Assembly (NCBI GenBank): GCA_016490735.1
Contig: JAEMWC010000118.1
Span: forward strand, 462,501-526,500
Direction of reading: 5' to 3'
Length of the DNA stretch: 64,000 bases
From: Pachyseris speciosa
Lineage: Eukaryota > Cnidaria > Anthozoa > Scleractinia > Pachyseridae
Shown here piece after piece: positions 11,662 to 23,348 of this stretch. Every line of letters begins with the position of its first letter. Position 1 is the stretch's first letter. The translations under genes were made by a program, and so were the position numbers. The notes beneath the pieces were generated by a model, which saw only the letters and a program-made list of their open reading frames with translations, did not search any database and was not told the origin of the DNA.

Positions 11662-12417
11662 CTGATGTGTAAAGAATCTCCACTATTCAAAAATTGGAGG
11701 AAAATAGACATTGAATAATGAAAACATTCAGTCGTATTTGGTTGACATAACTTAGGCGGCCCTCGCCGGTTTCCAGTACTTTCCAGCTCTTTTACTTTGA
11801 TGGATTATTACTACCAATCGTTAATATATATATTTAGCCAAGCCTAAAAGCGGAGCTCCAAAAGCATTCTTTTTCTACTGGCACTTACATATAGCCTGCT
11901 TGTCATATCACCCATCTGACCTCACTCAAGCTACAGACCCAATGCTGTAAAAAATAGTTTTTCTACTCCCTCACTACGTTCGTCCGAAGGAAAAATATTT
12001 TCCTTCTCCAGAACGCTGACGCATAGAAAAAGACACGAACTATAAGGCAGGCAGAGTGAGAGCACTTGCCCGACGATGCTTTAATGCCATACACGCTATA
12101 CAAGCCAAAGTATTTGGTTACAAGAATATATAAAGCTATAAATGTATAAAGTAGGAAAAAAGAAAAATAAAATACGATAGATAGACAGATAGCTTTATTA
12201 AAAATCCATTGCAGCCCAAGGGCTGGATTACGGACTGTACAATACGTAATACTAAAATACGAGAAAGGGAAAAAAAAAAAAAAAAAACTATAAATAAATA
12301 ACAGTACATAAATAAAACAAAAGAACAAAGATACTACGTCATGAAATTTAAAAAATAGCCGCGAATTTACCATAAAACCATTAGAAAATAGCCGCGTTAT
12401 GCATGATAAAACTTTTT

Positions 12418-12990
12418 TTACATTTCTTCTACGCCAAAGGTAGGGAACAACCTGGTCAATTGTAATCTACTGTCTAAGGAATCCTTGATGTACATATTCT
12501 TAGCTGTTTCTGATTTCCAGCGACCGTGGAGCATGAGTAACCTGTCAGAAGAACCTGACTTCGCTAGATTGTCAACTATAAACGTTGCGCCACCGGATCT
12601 AAGGCTATGAGTACTAAAACCGACCGAATTTACTCCTATAGCCAAAAGTGATTCCTTATTAACTAATTCTCTACACCTAGTATAGCTGAGCCTCCTAGGG
12701 CCTAAAGTATACGAATTGTCCTTCCTGTGAGGTTGAAGTGTTCTGAAAATGTAAGCTGATGAACTGAGATCAATGCTAGCTGCGGAAAGATAACGAGATA
12801 ACAATGAGTGAGGACATGTAGCACCGCCACTCTTAGTTATAAATACTATATGACCTCTTTTAAATCGTGAACTGGAATATCCGAAGCTTGCACATCCAAT
12901 AGCTCGTTGATCCTAAATAGACCATAAAATCCCAAGACAAAGAGTAAAGCTGTACGTAAATCCCTAAGATTACTGCCTTCGTGAGCAAAC
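12418..12990 (-). pseudogene. DIRS-type tyrosine recombinase (broken)
   Basis: On the - strand the region near 12985-12890 reads LRDLRTALLFVLGFYGLFRI, the N-terminal part of a tyrosine recombinase catalytic domain with its first arginine. After frame disruption, 12804-12418 is open and carries the second part: STHSLRSGGAT (the H-x-x-R pair), LMLHGRWKS and NMYI, with the likely nucleophilic tyrosine. DIRS retroelements use such a recombinase in place of a DDE integrase, which explains the absence of integrase and of ordinary LTRs here. It sits downstream of the reverse transcriptase and RNase H pieces on the same strand, in DIRS order. The interrupted frame makes it inactive. Confidence 0.75.
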
Positions 12991-13678
12991 TGAACACAAA
13001 TACGATATATCATGTCGGGGGTAATGGGCTCCTTTTTGAAAGCTCGTTTGCTGGCCTAAACCAGGCTGTGATTTAGCACAGTGTCAACCGGATTACCCTG
13101 TGCACCATAAGGAATAAGATCATGGACCCACTTTAACGCACAGAACGCAGACAAAACGACAGCATAGGATCTTTTACTTTCATGAAGATAAGGCAAGTAT
13201 TCTGAGACGAGTTAACTAACACAAGGCAAGACTAATTTCACGCCTCTGGACCTAAGGTACACGGAGAAATACCTATACTGGGTAAGATTTTTTAACAGAA
13301 GAAATGACTTTAGAAGCTAAAACTTGCTGCACGATTGTGCGTCTTCTGTCCCTACACGTCGGTCCCCAAGAGGAGGCTTCTATCAAATCCTAAGGAAAAC
13401 AAAAGTACTAGGAAATAATGTGAGGTGGGGAAGGGGGGGGGGGGGGTAAACAAATCCCTATCCCAGCAGAATACGCATTGCCACCCGACTCAAGTTCGCT
13501 GCGATCCGGCTCGAACAAAACTGCGAACCGGCTACAAAAACGTGTAAACTGCCAACCGGTTTCAAATACATGAACACTCAGTGCCAACGGCTCAAGAAGC
13601 ACTGGTCTATCGATCCGAGATCTGTAATACTGGGTTCACAGTACAAGAAGCCCTCGCCATGAGTCACTCTCAACAAGG

Positions 13679-14309
13679 TCAGTTTGGAATGCTACTATCA
13701 GCGCTCCGAGAACATTGAACTTTCACAGCAAGGATTAAGCCGTCCCAGGAGGCTGAACCTAAAAGCGAGCTCGTATTACGACCTTGACGCAACGCTAACC
13801 GTCCCTCAAAAAATGAATAATCGACTACGAAGTCCCAAAACTTATGAACCAACAAAGGCCAGAAAGGCGCGGACAGCCAGTAAGGTACCACTAATGTCCC
13901 CCTGACGTTGCATCGAAACATGAAAATAACGACTTTAGACAAGAGTACGACCGGTGGCACAACTAAGCAATTTTCGTGTTGCCAGTCTTGGAAAAACGCG
14001 TCAACCCCGGCTGTCCCAGGATTCCAGAACCTAGAAAAATATTTCGAGACCTTCTTGTTGTAGTGGGTGGCAAAGCAATCAACCGTAAATGGCCCCCAAA
14101 GCCCGTCCAGTTGCCGAAAGAACCCGGGGGCAAGCTCCCAATCGTCATAATCCACAATCTTGCTGAGGAAATCGGCTTTTTCATTAAGTGATCGTGGAAC
14201 CCACTGAATGTCTAAATAAATTCCAACCTTGAAACATAGCGAAAAAATATCGGAGGCTAACTTGTGAAGATTGAAATTCATGCTGCCAACTTGCACAATC
14301 CTAGCCGCC
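13679..14309 (-). pseudogene. DIRS RNase H, C-terminal part and downstream region
   Basis: Open on - from 14296, this segment starts with KLASDIFSLCFKVGIYLDIQWVP and continues WVPRSLNEKADFLSK, the last RNase H motif of DIRS elements. A conserved-looking stretch (GPFTVDCFATHYNKKVSKYF) follows. It is the direct continuation of the RNase H domain that begins at 16213 and is cut off at 15812. The two halves are separated by a 1.5-kb transposon. The segment downstream to 12990 is decayed. Confidence 0.7.
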
Positions 14310-15812
14310 CCTAGGTACGAAAGCCGAGGAGGGACTTCAGACTTCAGACTTCACACTTCACACTTCAGACTTCAAACTTCAGAGTTCGAATTTGGGATTT
14401 CAGAATTTGGGTTTGGGATTTCCGACTGTGGATATTTAATAACAAAGAAATTAAGAAAATGGAAAGCAAGAGAATAAAGGACAATAATAAAAACGACTTT
14501 TGAAAAAAAAAAAAGAAGAAGAAGCAAACCAAGGAATAATATTAGTTCTGCGGGAAAAGGTTGAATCATGACAATTTTGCACGGCGTATTTGTGTCACGC
14601 AATAGCCTTGTGAAATCAGTATGAAATTGCCCGACTGTCAGTTTCATTCAAGCGTTAGCCCTTTGTCAAAGACTGTTAAGTGTCACCCTCGTTAAACAAT
14701 GTTGATTTATTTATTTATTTATTTTATTTAATCCGAAGGACGAAAACGTCAGCACTCGAATCTCTTTACGAACTTTCCAGATGCCTTAAATATTTTGAAA
14801 TAGGCTTGATAATGGGTACTGTTAACAGGCCAGCAGCGTCCAAATCCTAATCGTTTCAAATTATCTGTTATTTCTATAAAAAAATGCATTAACCTATCCT
14901 CTGTGTTTTGTAGTACTCGGTGGTTGGGGACTATATACCCAACGAGCTCCTCAAACTCCCGCGAGTAATCTCTGGATTGTGCCCCGAAAAGAGTTTTGAA
15001 GGCTTCCGCATCTTCTTAGTAGTGAACATCAACGAGATAACTGTGTGTCGAATATACTTCAGGCACAAAGTATATTACGTCTGGCTTTCCTCCGAGAGCA
15101 TCCGTGCGTTATTGTCAACTCTTTGTTTCTTGATATTCCACAGTTTTGCAACAGAGTGGAGTTAGGCATAAAACAAAACTTTAAGCATTCTTTAAGAAAC
15201 GGATCAACATCTAAAAAGACACCAGAATCTCTAAAATCCATAAACAAGTTGATCTATCGGCCGCCTCCACCTTGCCTTAACTTTGACCAGTAGGCTTCTA
15301 TTCTTTGGTTGGCACTACTTCCCTGAACAATGCTGTTATCGCCTGCTAAATCATTACTGTCATTATGCCTTAATAGCCTCTGGATGATGGAAACCCGCAC
15401 GTTTTCCATTCCCTTATCAACGCGAACCACCCTAGGTACTCCACCTATCTGCTGGACAGTGCTTAGAAAAAATCAATGACAATATTCGGGTTGTTATTGG
15501 TTGAACCTACTTTTAGCCACAGTATACGTCGTGAGAAGCCATCTACACAGCCATGCAAACAAAATCCATACAGTTTTAGTTTATCTCAGCCATCTAAACA
15601 GGCTGATATATTAAGCCATATTAACAGTCGGAAATCCAATCCCGAATTCCGAATTCCGAATTCTAAATTTCCAATTCCGAAGTCTGAAGTCTGAAGTCTG
15701 AAGTCTGAAGTCCGAAGTCTGAAGTCTGAAGTCCGAAGTCTGAAGTCTGAAGTCTGAAGTCTGAAGTCTGAAGTCTGAAGTCTGAAGTCCCTCCTCGGCT
15801 TTCGTACCTAGG
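14310..15812. mobile_element. DDE transposon inserted in the DIRS RNase H domain
   Basis: The outer ends CCTAGGTACGAAAGCCGAGG (14310) and its inverted copy (ending 15812) run into blocks of the repeat CTTCAGA on the left and TCTGAAG on the right. These subterminal blocks are also inverted to each other. The right block is much longer, about 120 bp, which shows unequal expansion. The element carries a decayed integrase-like transposase on -. I could not fix the target duplication because the junctions are GC-rich and redundant. Confidence 0.7.
15059..15560 (-). pseudogene. Integrase-core (DDE) transposase fragment
   Basis: Reading - from about 15555, the frame gives GCVDGFSRRILWL (first D), RVDKGMENVRV (second D) and SANQRIEAYWS (E). 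These are the three acidic residues of an rve-like DDE domain in the right order and spacing. The frame has an in-frame TAG shortly after, near 15264, and then continues to 15059 with LFMDFRDSG and LKFCFMPNS. The layout fits the animal family often annotated only as integrase catalytic domain-containing protein. It would cut and join the ends of the host transposon. The surviving part lacks an N-terminus and is not functional. Confidence 0.6.
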
Positions 15813-16213
15813 CTATCGGTAAACCACTTAACCCTAGAGTTAGGAAGGAACGAACTAAACGAACTAAGAACAAACTGAACAGCTAACAGCTCGCGGTAAG
15901 TAGAGCTCTCCTGGCGTTCTGCTTCGGTAAACATCCTGTGAGCGTGCACATCCTTCCCAGCAATATGGCCCGCGCAAGCTACGTTACTCGCATCCGAGTA
16001 AATGGATATGAAAGGGAATGCCAAATCTGATACAGTTTTGGAATTAACAGAGCGGAGATTACCCTTCCAAAACTGAAGCTCTACCATGCAATAGCTATCA
16101 AGAACAAACACACTGTCCCAGTCTTCTGCAGCCGCTACGGACATCTGGCAATGCCTGGTCATAATTCGGCTGAGATTCCCTAGAACAGGACTCATAGAGA
16201 TAATCTTACCCAC
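15813..16213 (-). pseudogene. DIRS RNase H, N-terminal part
   Basis: On - this segment reads ISIYSDASNVACAGH (first catalytic D), SSTYRELLAVQ (E) and VKWFTDS (D), the RNase H signature of DIRS retroelements. The homology stops directly after the third motif at 15812, where the inserted transposon starts. The open frame then runs into the TCTGAAG repeat and yields a meaningless repetitive peptide. The RNase H half follows the reverse transcriptase by about 40 bases. Confidence 0.75.
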
Positions 16214-16249
16214 AATAGAAGCCAGGTCTCTAGCAGAAAGTCTAGGATC

Positions 16250-17437
16250 TTAAAGGGTGTTGTCAATGTGAAGCAAAGCCTTATCTATTCTGGGTTCAGT
16301 AACGCTAATTTTTCCCTGAAGCTCGTCCCAAACGATACCAAGCCAAGTGATTAAACGCACAGGATCCCAAACTGACTTATCTTCGTTGGCTAGGAAGCCG
16401 GCCAAAGCCAGATCTGAGCCAGATCTGATGCTAGAGTAAATCTCACTTGACAACTTGGTAGATTCGACGTCGAAACCGTCATCAAGGTAAACAACAGTGT
16501 GTATACCATGAGATCGCCAGTGTTTAACTAAAGGTCTGAGTAGCTTGGTGAAGATGTAAGGCGCTGAAGATAAACCGAACGGTAAGACAGTAAACATGAA
16601 GAAACTAGGTTTACCATCAGACATGACCCAGCTAAACCCAAGGAAACGTTGGTGGTCGGGAAAAATATCTAAATGGTGATACCCACTTTTAAGATCAAAC
16701 TTAGTGAAGTGACTACCTTTCTCAAAATAATCTAGCACAACTCTCCAATCTTCAAACTTGACCTTCTGCTTAAAGATATATTGATTCACATATCTCAAGT
16801 CTAAAATTAAGCGTTTTTTCCCGCAACTCTGGACGGAAACAGAGAGGGGATTAATAACCCTGAGGTAAAACTTGGACACTCTACAAACTCTCCCGGAGGT
16901 CACCAACTCTAGAATTGCCGATTGGACAAAGTCGGAGTGTTTCAAAGCAGAGGAATTATTCTTGAACTCTGCCGTTGGTGGAGTAAGATAGAAGGGTATC
17001 TTGTAGCCCTCTCTAATGCATTCCGTGATGAAAGAGGGAGCGTTTATTTTTTCCCAAAACTGGACGTGAGCTTTTAGTCTACCTTTAACGGATAAAGGAG
17101 CTAAACCAGGTTCCGATGTATCCGACTCTAATTCATAAGTTGTAGAGAACGTATCGTCTACCTTAATGATGTCCTCAAAAACTCCAGCCGTGTCATCACT
17201 CAACTGGTTCACGGGATTGATCCCCGAGAGATGTGCTAACTGTTCCTTTGAACTGTTGGCTTGGGGGCCGAATCCGTCGAGAAGTCTTCCGCAAGTCGGA
17301 GTGGCCTCTTTTCCCACATCTAAAGCAGGTATTTGTCGCAGAAGGGAAAAAACAAGTAACACAGAAGCAGAGCGACCACCAAAAAGTTCAAATAAACTAA
17401 CTCGACAAGGACTCGACAAGTTGCAATTGTCAAACAC
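16250..17437 (-). CDS. DIRS-type reverse transcriptase
   Basis: This 395-codon - strand frame encodes a DIRS-1-like reverse transcriptase. Visible motifs include KKRLILDLRYVNQYI (about residues 205-220), FTKFDLKSGYHHLDIFPDHQ with motif A, VLPFGLSSAPYIFTKLLRPL with motif B and HTVVYLDDGFD with the catalytic YLDD. The frame is open through the polymerase domain. Upstream on - the sequence near 17327-17285 encodes a zinc knuckle (CFRCGKRGHSDLR) in another frame, the remains of gag, so the N-terminal part of this ORF is a frameshifted read-through. RNase H, a transposon and the tyrosine recombinase follow on the same strand. The element is dead because its RNase H is split. Confidence 0.8.
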   Translation of the reverse strand: MFDNCNLSSPCRVSLFELFGGRSASVLLVFSLLRQIPALDVGKEATPTCGRLLDGFGPQANSSKEQLAHLSGINPVNQLSDDTAGVFEDIIKVDDTFSTTYELESDTSEPGLAPLSVKGRLKAHVQFWEKINAPSFITECIREGYKIPFYLTPPTAEFKNNSSALKHSDFVQSAILELVTSGRVCRVSKFYLRVINPLSVSVQSCGKKRLILDLRYVNQYIFKQKVKFEDWRVVLDYFEKGSHFTKFDLKSGYHHLDIFPDHQRFLGFSWVMSDGKPSFFMFTVLPFGLSSAPYIFTKLLRPLVKHWRSHGIHTVVYLDDGFDVESTKLSSEIYSSIRSGSDLALAGFLANEDKSVWDPVRLITWLGIVWDELQGKISVTEPRIDKALLHIDNTL

Positions 17438-17440
17438 GGC

Positions 17441-19527
17441 CCTGGTCCAGTCCGGCTATTTGATTTGACCCATGACTCGGTCAAGAAGAAGCTAGAAATA
17501 TGAAAGGATTAATCGACCTTGCACTAGAAATATTTTCCGTTTCTAAGAGACGGGGAAGATTTCATCGCCCCGCGTTGTACTCGATCGGCCATGATGGCCG
17601 TTCAGGTTGTCATGATGAAAAAGAAGAAATGTAGAGAGGCTAACCCTCCTGCCAGGGTAACCCTAGCACTTGGCTCACCCTCCCTGCTTGTAAACAGGGC
17701 CTTACAACTCCCGCCCCCTTATTTTTGCCTCTGCCCCCTCAATTTTACCTTAGATGTTATTGCTCAGTTATGGTATGTCCGCTGCAACAGCGGTCAAACA
17801 AAAAAGATGAGTCCAATAAATATTAGTTATTAATCGCGACTGCAACACTTCATGTGGACTGATCCGGTATGGTTAATTCGTGTACTGAAAGTTCGGATTA
17901 GTTTTTAGTCTTCGGCGAGACGACCTCCAAGAGGAAGTAGGGAAGTGCAAAGTCTGTTTCTTCTTCCTGTTTTGCTTCCGCTAACGCGTTTCTATAAATT
18001 ATATAAGCTCCCCACTCTCTATCACTCCCCTCTCAATCAACCCCCCCCCCCCCTCCCCCAAAACTTACTTAAAATAAATAAGCCCCTCGAATTGACGGTA
18101 CTAAAAATTAAGGACCAATTAGGTGAATTGTTTATGCGGAAGTCAGGCAATCAAACAGAAAACAGAGACACAGCGCTAACCAGTCTCCACGTTATTCGCA
18201 AAAAGGTTTTAAAACAATTCTTTTCAGTGAATGATCTAGTTAAGTCCCAGACTAACGAAAACGCTCTCGTTCCCCTGAACGAGCCCAGTTGCTCGAAACA
18301 TGGTGAGCGCTCACCCAGGTTTAAGGGAAGGTTTCACGGCTTGGCGCATGTGCAAACTATAACGTTAATCCATTCGATTCTTTTGTTCATAAAACAATCG
18401 GAAGAGTGCAGTGACTCTCGCAATAAATTTGCCTTGGAAAAGTTCTCGGTCAGTAGCGAAAACGTGACGATAAACTTGAGGTTGCTCATTAGGTATGGGA
18501 CCATTAGAAAAGTGAAGGGTTGAGAGGGAGGCGGGGGGGCTGGGGGGACAAAAAAAATCATGCAAGGGAAGGCAGCTGGAAGAAGAAGTGAAGAAAAAAA
18601 TTCCTGCAGAGTGAATTGCACTGTCGGGCTGACAAACTGCCCCGTTGCTTGCAATGATATAGAAATACGTGTACAAAAATTACTGCCATGAAGAATTGGA
18701 TTAATTTCAAACAATGTTATTGACTCAAGAAGTGAATTGCCCCAGAAAAAAAGATTATAGTCTTAGAGCATTAAATAGACGTTTGCAGTACTAATTAAGT
18801 GAACAAAAATGTCTATAGATCTATAACTTTGAGTTGCTTCTTTTCAGGGCTTCTGATACGTCGCGGAAAAACGTTAAATTTCGTGGCATTTTTAGGGGTA
18901 AATTCACGGAAAAAGCGGCCTAAAAACTTAGTAAAAAACAGTATACACTTGCAAGGACAAGCGAGACAAAATAGAAGCATCGGAGCCTATAGTAAACGAT
19001 CTGATCTGCAACAAATTGTGGAACAAATAAACCAAAAAAACAAGGCTAAGTTAACGGTCAGGGAAGTATATTTTCCAATATTTCGAAAGGCACGGCCTTT
19101 CTTCTTCAGGGTTTGTCAGAGACTAGACCTGTGGCAAAATATGTTACAATTTAACTAAGCGACAACAGGATACTTGAAACAGACAGATAATTCACTGAAA
19201 TAGGTCGACAAGGCTGCAGAAGGCCCAAAAAGCCGTTTTTAGTTGCAAAATGACTCATTGGACAAAATTGGCTCAATAGCTTGGAAATATCTGTGTGAAT
19301 TCGCAAAAACGTACCTCCAGAAGTCTGCAGCCATATGACCGAAATGGGTCCAAAACCGGCGTTTTTTGGATCTTATGAGCCCGGTAATCACTCCACAGCA
19401 CCGAGAAGGAGGGAATAAGAGACTGAGAGAGGAGAAGAGAAAAAAGCACTAATGACTCCTTTAGTCTTTATAATGGCTACTTTGGAGATAGCTTTTGAAC
19501 GGGAAAAAAATGAACCAGCAAAGGCCA
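17441..19527. other. No recognised gene; one unexplained ORF
   Basis: A 192-codon frame (17945-18523, +) is the longest here. It begins in a pyrimidine-rich, low-complexity stretch and shows no domain I know. It may be chance or a decayed exon. From about 19175 to 19527 the sequence matches the repeat found again at 23562-24180, the genomic repeat into which the Gypsy element inserted. Confidence 0.5.
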
Positions 19528-19741
19528 TGTGGTAAATGACATTGCGAACTGAGCTACGAACTAGGAACATTCGAACACTGCGAGTTGTGTGACGTGGCAT
19601 TTGTGATAATTCGTGTAGTGTATATGTGGTGATATTTGTCCTTACATAAGAGCCTGCAATCCTCGTGGTTGTAGTTTTTCCGCCATCTTTTATAGAATGA
19701 GATTTGGTGATTAAAGCCTGATTTTCCGGCAAACGTCTTCC
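19528..19741 (+). repeat. Gypsy 5' LTR
   Basis: It starts TGTGGTAAATGAC and is nearly identical to 23349-23561. GGCCA precedes it at 19523-19527 and follows the 3' LTR at 23562-23566, a 5-bp target duplication. Confidence 0.9.
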
Positions 19742-19792
19742 TTAGTTCACTACAATTTAATCACCATTCTCAATGGACAAAGTACTCAGACC

Positions 19793-20944
19793 TTGGAAAC
19801 GGACCCTAACAGTGGCAAAGCTTCGAAAGAATGGCTACATTGGAGACGAACGTTCGATAACTTCTTGGCTGTCCTACCGCAGGATGACCTCAATAAGCTT
19901 TCAGTATTGGCGAACTTTGTGTCTCCCTCAATTTTTCAACACATCGAGGAGTGCACAGAGTATGAAGCAGCGGTGGGAATATTACAAGCACTTTTTGTGA
20001 AGCCTCGGAATGAAATATTTGCCCGCCATATACTTGCGACGAGGTGCCAACAACCTCACGAAACGCTGGATGAATTTCTTCAATCTCTGAAGACACTTAG
20101 CAAGGTTTGCAATTTCCAAAGTGTTACTGCCTCTAAATACCGCGAGGAAAGCATTCGGGACGCTTTCATTACTGGGCTACGTTCACCTTCGATACGCCAG
20201 AGGTTATTGGAGAACAATACGCTTGATTTAAAGACTATGTTTGATCAAGCTCGGTCTCTGGAGTTGGCTATGCGTAATTCCGAATCCTACGCTAGTCCTC
20301 CTTTGTCTGTAAATGCAGCAGTTCCACTCACCGCTACGGAGGATCAGGAGCAGATAGATTCTGGCACGCTAGCTGCAGTAGGATCAGATGCCTCTACTTG
20401 TTTCTTCTGTGGAAACAGTAACCATCCTCGTTCAAGGTGTCCTGTCCGAGATGCAGTTTGCTCTAAATGGCAGAAAAAGGGCCATTTTGCAAAAGTTTGC
20501 CGTGGGAAGAAGATCAGCAAGAACAAAGTTTCCGCTGCAGCCTGGTCTCCCACACTTGCCACAGTGGGTGCCCCTGAATCCCTGTCAAGGTCTTTGGGAA
20601 CTGTTACTGTCGAAGGTTTGGAAGTTAAAGCCCTATTTGACAGTGGCAGCACTGAAAGTTTTATTCATCCAAGGTTGGTGGAGAAGGCCGCTCTTACCAT
20701 TCATCCTTCATCTGGTACAGTATCCATGGCTACCTCAGTGTCTAGTACGGTCAGTATCACTGGTACGTGTGCCGCTAACCTCACCCACCAAGGACGTGAA
20801 TACGTAGGTTACCGCCTGTCCGTCGTGCCTGGACTTTGTGCTGACCTAATCCTTGGTCTTGATTTCCAATCCCGGCATTCGAGTGTCACTTTCCATTACG
20901 GGGGCTCCGAACCACCTTTGCCATCTGTGGTTTTAGTACGTTGA
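19793..20944 (+). CDS. Gypsy gag with zinc knuckles and aspartic protease
   Basis: This frame of 383 codons encodes the Gag protein of a Ty3/Gypsy retrotransposon. Residues 1-190 form the capsid-like domain (KPRNEIFARHI, ETLDEFLQSLKTLSK). A zinc-knuckle pair follows (CFFCGNSNHPRSRC and CSKWQKKGHFAKVC), the second with W in place of one conserved cysteine. The C-terminal part holds the retroviral-type protease motif ALFDSGSTESF. The frame ends by overlapping the start of pol, which is in the -1 frame, as expected if Pol is made by frameshifting. An ATG at 19773 lies in another frame. The gag frame is open in this copy. Confidence 0.85.
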   Translation: METDPNSGKASKEWLHWRRTFDNFLAVLPQDDLNKLSVLANFVSPSIFQHIEECTEYEAAVGILQALFVKPRNEIFARHILATRCQQPHETLDEFLQSLKTLSKVCNFQSVTASKYREESIRDAFITGLRSPSIRQRLLENNTLDLKTMFDQARSLELAMRNSESYASPPLSVNAAVPLTATEDQEQIDSGTLAAVGSDASTCFFCGNSNHPRSRCPVRDAVCSKWQKKGHFAKVCRGKKISKNKVSAAAWSPTLATVGAPESLSRSLGTVTVEGLEVKALFDSGSTESFIHPRLVEKAALTIHPSSGTVSMATSVSSTVSITGTCAANLTHQGREYVGYRLSVVPGLCADLILGLDFQSRHSSVTFHYGGSEPPLPSVVLVR

Positions 20945-23334
20945 ATATTGATCCACCTGAGCCGTTTGCGAATCTGGCGGCAAACTGCCATCCAAGTGCC
21001 TCGAAGTCTCGAAGATATAGTCGAGAGGATTCCGCCTTTATTGATGAAGAAGTGAAACGACTACTCAAAGAAGGCATCACAGAGCCGAGCCTTTCACCAT
21101 GGCGTGCTCAAGTCGTTGTGACTAAGGATGAAAATCACAGGAAGAGGCTAGCAATCGACTACTCACAAACAATTAACCGATTCATACTCCTACAAGCTTT
21201 CCCATTGCCCAGAATAAGCGACATGGTCAACAAGATCGCCCAGTACAGAGTATTCAGCACCATTGATCTTCGAAGAGCGTATCATCAAGTGCCGCTCAAG
21301 GAAGAAGACAAGCCTTACACAGCCTTTGAAGCTCGAGGCAACCTCTATCAGTTCACTCGCCTGCCCTTCGGGGTCACCAATGGAGTAGCCTGTTTTCAGA
21401 GAGAGATGATGAAGTTTGTAGATGAAAATGGTCTTGAAGCGAGCTTCCCCTACCTTGACAACGTTACTATTTGCGGCAAGGACCAAGAGGATCATGACGC
21501 TAACTTGAAACAGTTCCTTGAAGCTGCTGAACGCAAGAACCTCTGTTATAACACTGAAAAGTGTATTTTCTCAACCCGGTGCCTTCCCATCTTTGGATAC
21601 ATCATCGAAGAGGGTACCATACGGCCAGATCCTGATCGTTTACGACCCCTTCGAGAACCCCCATTCCATACGACTCAAAGTCCATGAGCAGGTGTCTCGG
21701 ATCATTCTCCTATATTTCACAATGGATCCCAAAGTTCTCGGATCGAATCAAGCCAATTGCCTCTTGCAAGACATTCCCTTTGCCCCAACCAGCTGTTGAG
21801 GCGTTCGAGAGTCTCAAGAAGACGATAGAAGATGCTGTTGTCACTGCTATTGACGAGACTATTCCCTTTGAGGTTGAAACTGATGCTTCCGAGGTAGCAT
21901 TAGCTGCCACTCATAACCAGAATGGAAAACCTGTTGCCTTCTTCTCACGAACTCTTCAAGGCAGTGAACTGAAGCATGCATCCATAGAGAAGGAAGCCCA
22001 GGCCATAATAGAAGCGGTGAGGCATTGGAAACACTTCCTTACTGGAAGACACTTCATCCTGAAAACTGACCAGAAATCAGTGTCTTACATGTTCGACAAG
22101 CAACACCGAGGGAAGATAAAGAACGAGAAATTCCTGCGTTGGAGACTGGAACTCTCCTGCTTCAGCTTTGATATCGTCTATCGGCCAGGTAGAGATAATG
22201 CCCCAGCAGATACACTATCCAGGGCTATGTGTGCCATGGCCACTGAAGATTCCCTCTTCAAGCTTCATGAGGCTCTCTGCCATCCAGGCATCACCAGACT
22301 AAATCACTTCGTGAGAACCAAGAACTTGCCTTACTCCCTTGATGAGATTAAGAAGATGACAAGCCGGTGCCCTGTATGCTGTGAATGCAGACCTCAGTTC
22401 CACCGTCCAGAGAAGGTTCCCCTTATCAAAGCCACTCAGCCATTCGAGAGGATCAACATCGATTTCAAAGGTCCCCTTCCCACTAATAACAGAAACAAGT
22501 ACTTCCTTATGGTTGTTGATGGGTACTCCAGGTTCCCGTTTGTTTTCCCATGTCCTGATGTGTCTACGAACACAGTTATTAAGTGCCTTACATCGCTGTT
22601 CTCACTCGTTGGAATGCCAGCATATGTCCATTCAGACCGCGGAGCTTCATTTATGAGCAGAGAGTTGCGCGAATTCCTGACTTCGAAAGGGGTGGCTTCA
22701 AGCCGAACTACCAGTTACAACCCAGCAGGGAACGGTCAAGCGGAGAGATGCAATGGTGTGATATGGAAAGCAGTTACTATGAGTTTGAAATCCAAGAACC
22801 TACCACTCAGGAACTGGCAAGATGTCCTCCCGGATGTGCTACACTCCGTCCGCTCTCTTTTGTGTACTGCCACCAATGAAACTCCACATGAGCGATTCTT
22901 TGGTTTCTCACGCCGATCGTCCGCTGGCGCCTCCATTCCTACCTGGCTAGCGACACCTGGGCCACTGTACATAAAACGTCAGGTACGCACAAGCAACATG
23001 GACCCTCTGGTGTAAGAGGTGGAACTACTCCAAGCAAACCCTCACTACGCACATGTGCTTTATCCTGATGGTAGGGAGACAACAGTAGCCACGAAGCACC
23101 TTGCGCCGAAGGGCCAAGTTGTTGAGACCCAGCAAGCAACAGAATGTATTCCCGTGGAAGCAGAGAACTTGCCAGTTGACACATATGTGGGTGTTTCGCT
23201 TGATGCAGAGCCATCGTCGGCGTTCGAACCTCCACCTGAACCTCAACCTGAACTTACACCTGCACGGGATGTGGAACCTGCACCTGTTCGTCGCTCCCAA
23301 CGAATTCGTCGTCCAGTAGTTAGACTCAATCTTT
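20941..23334 (+). pseudogene. Gypsy pol (RT, RNase H, integrase) with frameshift and stop
   Basis: The first part (20941-21687) encodes the reverse transcriptase: RKRLAIDYSQTIN, LPFGVTNGVACFQ and SFPYLDNVTI, with YLDN in place of YLDD or YVDD. A frameshift near 21640-21690 moves to the frame 21684-23015, which holds RNase H (FEVETDASEVAL, LSRAMCAMA) and the integrase (CHPGI...CPVCCEC, INIDFKGPL, VHSDRGASFMS, NGQAERCNG). An in-frame TAA at 23013-23015 precedes the C-terminal tail, which ends at the TAA at 23332-23334. The 3' LTR starts 15 bases later, after the purine-rich AAGGACAGGGTGAA. The element is recent enough to be nearly intact, but this pol is broken. Confidence 0.85.
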
Positions 23335-23348
23335 AAGGACAGGGTGAA

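Larger units (their letters stand above)
10226..12417. other. Gene-free stretch
   Basis: No supported gene. It contains a 34-bp perfect palindrome (10407-10440) and a short TIR element (11286-11661). Near 12170-12360 is an AT-rich stretch with GATAGATAGACAGATAG followed by CTTTATTAAAAATCC, which looks like a reversed LINE 3' tail. Several ORF-sized frames here have no recognisable domain. Confidence 0.55.
12418..17440 (-). mobile_element. DIRS-like tyrosine-recombinase retroelement
   Basis: The - strand carries, in order, a gag zinc-knuckle trace, reverse transcriptase, RNase H (split by a 1.5-kb transposon) and tyrosine recombinase. That order and the recombinase define the DIRS order of retrotransposons. 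I did not identify the split direct or inverted terminal repeats, so the limits are those of the coding homology. Confidence 0.75.

Noticed and set aside
15660..15790. CRISPR-like short repeat array (TCTGAAG)
   Set aside because: The units are 7 bp without spacers; it is a microsatellite at the end of a transposon.
23019..23336. Separate small gene after Gypsy pol
   Set aside because: It is in the same frame as pol and only separated by the TAA at 23013-23015, so it is the pol tail.
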